Positions 57,758 to 64,000 of a DNA stretch of 64,000 bases are shown here, in pieces. Below the pieces are notes generated by a model that had not been told where the DNA came from, did no database searches, and saw only the letters and a list, made by a program, of their open reading frames with translations. The translations under genes were made by a program, and so were the position numbers. Each line of letters begins with the position of its first letter. Position 1 is the stretch's first letter. Source of the stretch: JAQUGA01 sp964521105 (GTDB lineage: Bacteria > Bacteroidota > Bacteroidia > Bacteroidales > WCHB1-69); the NCBI GenBank assembly GCA_964521105.1, contig CAZFPO010000001.1:36679-100678 (forward strand), given 5' to 3'.

Positions 57758-58888
57758 TCAAATACGTTGAGATATTTTTGGCAAAATTACACTTTTCCAG
57801 CTTGTAAAACTACCATTTATAATTTGTTTACGTGCTTCTTTTACTAACCAGAGGTAAAAATGCAGGTTATGTATGCTTCCAATCATGCCCCCCAATTGTT
57901 CATGCGAAGTAAAAAGATGTCGTAAATAAGCCTTTGAATATTGTTTGTCCGCAAAAAGATCGCTTTCGGCATCAATGGGCGAAAAATCATTTTTCCATTT
58001 TTCGTTTTTCATATTCATAATTCCATCTCGGGTAAAAATGGTGCCATTTCGACCATTTCGAGTTGGCATCACACAATCGAACATATCCACGCCCATTTCA
58101 ATACAATCTAAAATATTTGCAGGTGTGCCAACTCCCATCAAATAGCGTGGTTTATCTTTGGGTAAAATTTGGCAAACAATTTCAGTCATTTCGTACATTA
58201 AATCGATGGGTTCGCCAACCGAGACACCTCCAATGGCGTTTCCCTCGCGATTCAAAGAAGCAATTTTTTCAGCCGAACGAACTCTTAAATCCTTATAAAC
58301 ACTTCCTTGAACTATAGGGAAAAGCGTTTGATTATATCCATATTTTGGTTCGGTGTCGTCAAAATGAGTACAACATCTATCTAACCATTTATGAGTGAGT
58401 TCCATTGATTTTTGGGCATATTGATGTTCGCACGGATATGGTGTACATTCGTCAAAAGCCATAATGATGTCGGCTCCAATAACTCGCTGAATATCCATTA
58501 CTTTTTCGGGTGTAAACAAATGTTTCGAACCATCGATATGTGAATAAAAAAGCACACCATCGGCTGTAATTTTGCGGCGATGAGCTAGCGAAAAAACCTG
58601 AAAACCACCGCTGTCGGTCAACATTGGTCCATTCCATGCATTAAATTTTTGAATTCCACCAGCTTGTTCAATGATGTCGATGCCAGGTCGCAAATATAAA
58701 TGATACGTATTGCCTAAAATAATTTCGGCTTTTATATGGTCGGTTAAATCTTTGGCATGAATTCCTTTCACTGAACCAACGGTTCCAACAGGCATAAATA
58801 TCGGAGTTTCAATAGTGCCATGGTTGGTTTCAATAATACCTGCTCTGGCATTGCTTTTCGAGTCGTTTGCTGTAATGTTAAACTTCAT
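57758..58888 (-). CDS. tgt: Queuine tRNA-ribosyltransferase lacking the usual three zinc cysteines
   Basis: Tgt swaps guanine 34 for preQ1 in tRNAs with GUN anticodons. The 376-residue protein shows PIFMPVGTVGSVKG, DSGGFQVFSLA with the Asp base, MAFDECTPYPC, GGVSVGEP and DMFDCVMPTRNGRNGT with the nucleophilic Asp. The usual CxCxxC segment that holds zinc is replaced by AESDLFADKQYSKAYLRHLF, while the later His in SIHNLHFY remains. I chose ATG 58888: the upstream TTG at 58909 lies in the -7 promoter box (58907-58914). The LptF/G permease gene follows. Confidence 0.93.
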   Translation of the reverse strand: MKFNITANDSKSNARAGIIETNHGTIETPIFMPVGTVGSVKGIHAKDLTDHIKAEIILGNTYHLYLRPGIDIIEQAGGIQKFNAWNGPMLTDSGGFQVFSLAHRRKITADGVLFYSHIDGSKHLFTPEKVMDIQRVIGADIIMAFDECTPYPCEHQYAQKSMELTHKWLDRCCTHFDDTEPKYGYNQTLFPIVQGSVYKDLRVRSAEKIASLNREGNAIGGVSVGEPIDLMYEMTEIVCQILPKDKPRYLMGVGTPANILDCIEMGVDMFDCVMPTRNGRNGTIFTRDGIMNMKNEKWKNDFSPIDAESDLFADKQYSKAYLRHLFTSHEQLGGMIGSIHNLHFYLWLVKEARKQIINGSFTSWKSVILPKISQRI

Positions 58889-58906
58889 CTGTTTTGTAAT
58901 AATTGG

Positions 58907-58914
58907 CAAAGATA
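58907..58914 (-). promoter_or_regulatory. Promoter -7 element of tgt
   Basis: On the minus strand the box reads TATCTTTG, a TAnnTTTG match, 18 bases before the ATG. The match argues against translation from the TTG at 58909. Confidence 0.6.
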
Positions 58915-59103
58915 CAATTTTTAGATTGAGAATCTCTTTTGAATTAAATGCTTTTATGATTTAATTTCCAAGAGATTTATTCTGTTATTATCGATGTTTT
59001 TTTATACACGAAGTCTTGTTAATAAAATAATACCCAATAGCATTTTCAACTTTAGCAATTTTATATTTTTGTTAATTGTAATTTTCCTAGGATACAAACA
59101 AAG

Positions 59104-60258
59104 ATGCTTGATAAAATAACTAATCTCGATTTATACTCTATTGATGCCTTAATATTGTTCTTGTTTTTAGGATTGTTAATAATTCAATTGATTTATTATT
59201 GGGGAATGTTCAGAAAATTAGCTTTTTACAAAACAAAAAATGAAGTGGATTTCACTCCACCGGTTTCGGTAGTAGTGTGTGCTCATAATGAATTTCAAAA
59301 TATTCAAGAGTTTATCCCCAAATTACTAGAACAAGATTATCCAAATTATGAAGTTATTTTAGTGAATGATGATTCGGATGATGATACAGAATTTCTTCTG
59401 ATCGATATAAAAATCCGATATCCACATTTTAGAGTGGTGAAAACTGATAGGTCGGTAACATTTGTACGCGGTAAAAAATTCCCATTGTCAGTTGGAATTA
59501 AAATGGCAATGTATCCCATTGTTTTACTCACCGATGCCGATTGTTACCCCTCGAGTAACCAGTGGATAAAACAAATGGTTAAAGGATACAATAAAAAAGG
59601 GACTGAATTTGTTTTAGGTTATGGTAAGTACGAAAAACGAAAAGGTATGTTGAATAAATTGATTCGTTTCGATACAGTTCATACAGCAATTCAATATTTT
59701 TCGGCAGCTATTTCGGGCAGACCATACATGGGAGTTGGACGAAATTTATCATACACAAAAGATATTTTCATTCGCAACAAAGGATTAGTTTCACAATATA
59801 ATGTACCCTATGGCGATGATGATTTATTTGTAAACAAATATGCTCGAAAAAAAAACACAGCTATTTCAATTTCTCCCGAATCGCACACTGTTTCATTGCC
59901 GCCAGAGACCTATAAATCGTGGTTTAAACAAAAAAAGAGACATCTTGCAGCCGGTAAATTGTATCGTTTTACTAGTAAATTCCGCACTGGAGTTTATGTT
60001 TCTTCTACGTTTTTCTTTTATCTTGTTTTTGTTATAGGCTTATATATCCTACGAAATGATTACTTTTGGCTATTAGTATTTTTAGGTATTTTTTTAATCA
60101 GACTTATATCTCAATTAATTATTTATCGAAAAGTACTCACTAAACTACAGGAAAAGGGAATTTGGGGCTTTGTTCCAATTTTCGATTTGCTTTTTTCAAT
60201 ACTTAATCCGCTTTGGGTGTTCTCAAATATAATTATTAAAAAGAATCAATGGAAGTAA
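59104..60258 (+). CDS. Family 2 glycosyltransferase, membrane-bound
   Basis: This GT2 enzyme probably transfers a sugar in the assembly of a surface polysaccharide or glycolipid. An N-terminal span (IDALILFLFLGLLIIQLIYYW) precedes the GT-A domain with PPVSVVVCAHNE, VILVNDDSDDDTE, VLLTDADCYP (the DxD motif), GVGRNLSYTKD, DDDLFVNKYA and the QKKRH segment. Two or three C-terminal spans follow (VSSTFFFYLVFVIGLYIL, YFWLLVFLGIFLIRLI, FDLLFSILNPLWVF). The ECF sigma gene overlaps its end by 10 bases. Donor and acceptor cannot be told from sequence. Confidence 0.9.
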   Translation: MLDKITNLDLYSIDALILFLFLGLLIIQLIYYWGMFRKLAFYKTKNEVDFTPPVSVVVCAHNEFQNIQEFIPKLLEQDYPNYEVILVNDDSDDDTEFLLIDIKIRYPHFRVVKTDRSVTFVRGKKFPLSVGIKMAMYPIVLLTDADCYPSSNQWIKQMVKGYNKKGTEFVLGYGKYEKRKGMLNKLIRFDTVHTAIQYFSAAISGRPYMGVGRNLSYTKDIFIRNKGLVSQYNVPYGDDDLFVNKYARKKNTAISISPESHTVSLPPETYKSWFKQKKRHLAAGKLYRFTSKFRTGVYVSSTFFFYLVFVIGLYILRNDYFWLLVFLGIFLIRLISQLIIYRKVLTKLQEKGIWGFVPIFDLLFSILNPLWVFSNIIIKKNQWK

Positions 60259-60854
60259 AAATTACATTAACCGAAAAAGCACAACGCGACTATTTTTTAG
60301 TTCAAAAAGCTGTAAATGAGCAAGATCAGAAAGCGTATGCCGAATTGATGAATAACTATCGTGATTCATTGTATTTTATGTTGTTAAAAATGACTAACAG
60401 TCCGTACGATGCCGAAGATTTAACTATTGAGGCATTTGGAAAAGCATTTAAACGACTTGGACAATATACACCCGAATATGCATTTAGTACATGGTTATTT
60501 AAAATTGCCACCAATAATTGCATTGATTTTTTGCGAAAAAAACGAAAATATATTGTATCTTTAGATTCCCCTTTTGACTCTACAGACGATGATTATAAAA
60601 TGGAAGTAGAGTGTTCGGAAATGGACCCAGAAGAAACGTATATGGAAAAACAGAAAGTGAAAATGATGCGGTCTATAGTCGAACGTTTAAAACCACATTA
60701 TAAAACCTTAGTTGAACTTCGCTATTTTAAAGAATATTCCTACGAAGAAATTGCCGAAGAGTTAAATCTTCCATTAGGTACTGTTAAAGCACAACTTTTC
60801 AGAGCCAGAGATTTATTGTATAATATGATGAAAAATAAATCCGAAGCTATATAA
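60249..60854 (+). CDS. ECF-type RNA polymerase sigma factor
   Basis: The 201-residue protein has sigma region 2 (AYAELMNNYRDSLYFMLLKM, then PYDAEDLTIEAFGKAFK and FSTWLFKIATNNCIDFLRKK) and region 4 (LVELRYFKEYSYEEIAEELN, then LPLGTVKAQLFRARDLLY). No region 1 or 3 is present, so it is an ECF sigma. The start overlaps the end of the glycosyltransferase gene by 10 bases. No anti-sigma gene lies beside it within the window, so control may come from elsewhere or by transcription. Confidence 0.93.
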   Translation: MEVKITLTEKAQRDYFLVQKAVNEQDQKAYAELMNNYRDSLYFMLLKMTNSPYDAEDLTIEAFGKAFKRLGQYTPEYAFSTWLFKIATNNCIDFLRKKRKYIVSLDSPFDSTDDDYKMEVECSEMDPEETYMEKQKVKMMRSIVERLKPHYKTLVELRYFKEYSYEEIAEELNLPLGTVKAQLFRARDLLYNMMKNKSEAI

Positions 60855-61304
60855 TTCCTTGCGAAAATAAATACTAATTATAATCTTTCTCGTTTAGTTT
60901 AAGAGTGCTTNNNNNNNNNNNNNNNNNNNNNNNNNNNNNNNNNNNNNNNNNNNNNNNNNNNNNNNNNNNNNNNNNNNNNNNNNNNNNNNNNNNNNNNNNN
61001 NNNNNNNNNNTCCTTGCGAAAATAAATACTAATTATAATCTTTCTCGTTTAGTTTAAGAGTGCTTTTTGATTAGACGAAATCGAAAATGATAATATTTTA
61101 AAATATTTATTTTTAAACTTTTTGTAACATTAACTATAAAATTACTAACTTTGTTTGTAATAATTTCACAAATAATTATAGTTTAAACTATTGTTTTGAT
61201 AAGATATTGAAATTTTCGAGAGCTATTTTATAAACAAACGTTAGTGGTGTGCTACATGTTTAATCTGAAAGTATGTACTTTTATTTTATAAAAATATTTT
61301 TGTT
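60855..61304. other. Intergenic region with a 100-N gap and duplicated contig ends
   Basis: The 55 bases before the gap (60856-60910) are identical to the 55 bases after it (61011-61065). This is the pattern of two contigs whose ends overlap by an assembly k-mer but were scaffolded with a fixed 100-N spacer. The true sequence is probably one copy without Ns. Promoter boxes TTTG (61121) and TAACTTTG (61146) follow. Confidence 0.85.
61121..61153 (+). promoter_or_regulatory. Promoter of the second delta-60-repeat gene
   Basis: TTTG (61121-61124) and TAACTTTG (61146-61153), 21 bases apart. The start at 61305 is about 150 bases downstream, so the leader is long. Confidence 0.6.
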
Positions 61305-64000
61305 ATGAAAAATAAATTTCTATTTTTTGTTTTTATTGTGTTTTCATTAATTAACACAAATGCACAACCAGGTAGTTTTGATTATTCTTTTAATCCCAAT
61401 CCAATTTTTCATTATAGTGCAGGTAGCTTAAATGATGTAGTATATGCTTCAGCTATTCAAAACGACAATAAAATTATTGTCGGAGGGAGTTTTACTTCAT
61501 TTAATGGCGTAAACAGAAATAGAATTGTTCGTTTAACTGAAAATGAGTCAGTTGATGGAACATTTTCTATTGGTACTGGAGCCGACAACATAGTAAGAGC
61601 AATTTGTATTCAGTCGGATAATAAGGTATTAATAGGTGGGGATTTTAGTTTATATAATGGAAATCTTGCAGAAAAGATATGCCGGTTGAATACTAATGGA
61701 AGTTTTGATAATACATTTTCAATAGGTAGCGGTGCCAATAATAAAATTAGAGCCATAAAAGTGCAAAATGATGGGAAAATATTAGTGGGTGGTGATTTTA
61801 CTTCGTTTAACGGAGTGGCTAAAAATAGATTGGTTCGACTGAATATTGATGGAAGTATTGATACGAGTTTTCACATTGGTTCGGGAGCCAATAATTATAT
61901 AAGTAGTATAGCAATACAGTTTGACGGGAAAATACTTATAGGTGGTGATTTTACTTCATATACTGGGGTTGGTCGAAATAGAATAGCACGATTAAATAGT
62001 GATGGCAGTATAGATTTAAGTTTTAACCCAGGAACAGGAGCTAATCAATTTGTAACGACAATATCACTTCAGGGTGATGGGAAAATAATTGTTGGAGGAG
62101 CTTTTTATCATTTTAATAATTCAAATAAAGAATACGTTGTACGTCTTTTACCCAACGGAAGCATTGATAATTTGTTTAATGTTAATTGTATTGATAATTG
62201 TATTGGAATTTTTTCTTCTTCCGTTCAACATGATGGAAGGGTAATATTGGGAGGAATGTTTCTACAATTATTTAATTCACCAAACCCAACACCTCGTAAT
62301 AATATTCTAAGAGTAAATAACGATGGAAGCTTTGATGATACTTTTGGTTACGGGAATGGATTAAATCCGAACAATGATAATGTTATTAATACAATATCAA
62401 TAAAAGAAGATGTTTGTGTTTTTATAGGTGGGTATTTTTCCATGTATGAAACTTATTCTCGAAAGTATGTTGCCCGATTAGATTATAATGGGAAAATAAC
62501 AGATGGAGAACCTTATAATTTTAATGGACCTAGTGGTTCTATTAATACTATGATGATTGATGGAAATGACAATATTTTTATTGGTGGGAGTTTTACAAAA
62601 TATAATGATATAAATGAAGCTCATATAGTCAAACTAACTCCTGATGGTTTATTAAACATTGGATTTAATCCAAATACTAACAATGTTGTTCGTTCGATTG
62701 CTATTTTAAGTAATGATAAACTTATAATTGGTGGCAGTTTTACTTCAATTAGTTTAAAATCCAGAAACAAAATAGCCAGATTGCATCAAAATGGAAATTT
62801 AGATACTAATTTTAAAGTAGGAACTGGTTTTGATGGGGATGTATGGGAAATAAAAATACAAGAAGACCAAAAGATTTTAGCTGCCGGTGTATTCACTTTA
62901 TATAATGACACATTACAAAATGGTATTACTCGCTTGCTTCCAAATGGAAACATCGACACTTCGTTTCATTCCGGAAATGGAGCTATTGGAGTCCGAGCAA
63001 TTAATATTCAAAAAGATAAAAAAATTCTAATAGGAGGTAATTTTACGGAGTATAATAATATCCCGATTAATAGAATCGCTCGACTTAATATTGATGGGAG
63101 TTTGGATACAACCTTTAATGTAGGTTCCGGCTTTTCAATAATGGTTAATACTATTGAAATGCAGGATGATGGAAAAATTCTTGTTGGTGGTTCGTTTACT
63201 ACTTTCAATGGATATCCCGCGAATAGGTTGGTACGCCTAAACTCAAATGGGTCGATAGATACGACATTTAATACCGGGAGTGGAGCAAGTGGTAATATAA
63301 ATTCAATTAAAGTACTAAGCGATGGGAGTATCATTATTGGAGGAATTTTTACAACATTTAATGGTGCATCTTTTAATAGAATTGTATGCCTAAACAGTGA
63401 TGGGAGTATAAATACAAGCTTCAATTTTGGTTCAGGAACATTTGGTTCAATAAATTGTATCTCCAATCAATCAAATGATAAAATTATCATTGGTGGATCT
63501 TTTAGTAAATATAACAATATTGATAAGCAAAACTTGTGTCGAATCCACAATAATATCATTAAAATTGATACAAATACCAGTACTCATCTTTGTAAAAATG
63601 AGCAAATCGCAATTAGTTATAATGCTTCTGGCAAATACTCGTATGGAAATTATTTTGTTTTGGAATTATCCGATTCATCGGGGTCTTTTAATAATCCAAT
63701 AACTATCGATTCAACTTTATCTACCTATAATGGTGTGATATACGGCACAATTCCTAATTATATTCCCGATGGAAATTTATACCGTATGAGAATTCGTTCA
63801 ACTAATCCAAGAGTTATTGGTTGTGTTTTTAATACCTCTTTTTCTGTTTCATCACCATCTTTTTCATCAATAACCGAAACTGTTTGCAATACTTATACTG
63901 CACCCGATGGTCAGGTTTATACTACTTCGGGAATCTATACTGCGATTTTAGAAAATTCGGTGGGTTGCGATAGTGTGATAACCATCAACTTAACTGTAAA
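61305..64000 (+). CDS. Large delta-60-repeat surface protein (3' end outside window)
   Basis: The frame is open from ATG 61305 to the window end, 898 codons. A signal peptide (KFLFFVFIVFSLINTNAQ) precedes about 13 repeats of 50-60 residues of the pattern DGKILVGGDFTSFNG...RLNIDGSIDTSFHIGSGAN, the delta-60 repeat that likely forms beta-propellers. From about residue 755 the repeats end and an Ig-like region starts (LCKNEQIAISYNASGKYSYG), followed by TETVCNTYTAPDGQVYTTSG, a motif common in large Bacteroidota surface proteins. A T9SS tail probably lies beyond the window. The N-terminus matches the smaller gene at 32331. Confidence 0.88.
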   Translation, partial: MKNKFLFFVFIVFSLINTNAQPGSFDYSFNPNPIFHYSAGSLNDVVYASAIQNDNKIIVGGSFTSFNGVNRNRIVRLTENESVDGTFSIGTGADNIVRAICIQSDNKVLIGGDFSLYNGNLAEKICRLNTNGSFDNTFSIGSGANNKIRAIKVQNDGKILVGGDFTSFNGVAKNRLVRLNIDGSIDTSFHIGSGANNYISSIAIQFDGKILIGGDFTSYTGVGRNRIARLNSDGSIDLSFNPGTGANQFVTTISLQGDGKIIVGGAFYHFNNSNKEYVVRLLPNGSIDNLFNVNCIDNCIGIFSSSVQHDGRVILGGMFLQLFNSPNPTPRNNILRVNNDGSFDDTFGYGNGLNPNNDNVINTISIKEDVCVFIGGYFSMYETYSRKYVARLDYNGKITDGEPYNFNGPSGSINTMMIDGNDNIFIGGSFTKYNDINEAHIVKLTPDGLLNIGFNPNTNNVVRSIAILSNDKLIIGGSFTSISLKSRNKIARLHQNGNLDTNFKVGTGFDGDVWEIKIQEDQKILAAGVFTLYNDTLQNGITRLLPNGNIDTSFHSGNGAIGVRAINIQKDKKILIGGNFTEYNNIPINRIARLNIDGSLDTTFNVGSGFSIMVNTIEMQDDGKILVGGSFTTFNGYPANRLVRLNSNGSIDTTFNTGSGASGNINSIKVLSDGSIIIGGIFTTFNGASFNRIVCLNSDGSINTSFNFGSGTFGSINCISNQSNDKIIIGGSFSKYNNIDKQNLCRIHNNIIKIDTNTSTHLCKNEQIAISYNASGKYSYGNYFVLELSDSSGSFNNPITIDSTLSTYNGVIYGTIPNYIPDGNLYRMRIRSTNPRVIGCVFNTSFSVSSPSFSSITETVCNTYTAPDGQVYTTSGIYTAILENSVGCDSVITINLTV

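Noticed and set aside
58889..58909. tgt starting at TTG 58909
   Set aside because: The TTG is part of the -7 promoter box TATCTTTG, so it cannot be well inside the transcript.
63008..63466. 152-residue minus-strand frame at the end of the window
   Set aside because: It is antisense to the delta-60 repeats; its regular pattern mirrors the repeat on the coding strand.

Overview
The window is AT-rich chromosomal DNA from a member of the Bacteroidota, probably an uncultured Bacteroidales-like lineage assembled from a metagenome. Four things point there. Promoters have the Bacteroidota -7 box TAnnTTTG, several with TTTG about 19-21 bases upstream. Several large secreted proteins end in type IX secretion (T9SS) sorting domains of the YPNP type. 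There are many lipoproteins, and a TonB-type receptor with a carboxypeptidase-like N-terminal domain. The ribosomal proteins have Bacteroidota traits, such as an L36 with its zinc ligands mostly lost. Two 100-N gaps (27825-27924 and 60911-61010) are scaffold joins, and both look close to artefactual.

Layout. 1-3762 is the end of the spc/alpha ribosomal cluster (map, infA, rpmJ, rpsM, rpsK, rpsD, rpoA, rplQ). 3881-5078 holds two paralogous lipoproteins. 5256-11741 holds glucan and glycolytic genes (glgB, a secreted pullulanase, eno). 11742-12860 is a decayed patch made of hairpin repeats, a duplicated gene end, a truncated zeta-like toxin with its small partner gene, and a secreted protein of unknown role. 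12867-16183 is an operon (odhB-nadB-gamma carbonic anhydrase). 16476-18710 has a small Cys-rich membrane protein, apbE and a fused MsrB-MsrA lipoprotein. 18890-25645 has an M23 peptidase, dxr, rseP, a TonB-type outer-membrane protein and a lipoprotein. 26110-34980 is the accessory stretch: palindrome arrays, a giant repeat protein with a T9SS tail, a delta-60-repeat T9SS protein, a KilA-N fragment and more palindromes, ending at tRNA-Val(GAC). 35274-39008 has a secreted trypsin-like protease, an outer-membrane barrel protein and a lipoprotein. 39227-43643 is a translation block (rplM, rpsI, rpsB, tsf, pyrH, a 2TM protein, frr). 43819-49189 has two T9SS adhesin-like proteins with a membrane zinc peptidase and a lipoprotein between them. 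49301-51723 is the carboxynorspermidine polyamine pair. 51902-55120 is the thrS-infC-rpmI-rplT operon. 55348-60854 has rpsT, a DUF364-like protein, an LptF/G permease, tgt, a glycosyltransferase and an ECF sigma factor. 61305 to the end is a partial delta-60-repeat protein.

The most unusual material is in the non-coding DNA. One hairpin family has a bulged T and an inner helix that covaries between copies (CCT/AGG in one group, CAC/GTG in the other); copies lie at 11703-12860 and at 26260-26732. A second kind of element is a triplet of palindromes (small, central, small), seen three times at 26417-26501, 26605-26692 and 34771-34830. I did not find a complete new defence or catalytic system. 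Other points worth checking are the truncated toxin module, the small Cys protein beside apbE, the infC start at a non-standard ATA codon and a Tgt that lacks its three zinc cysteines.
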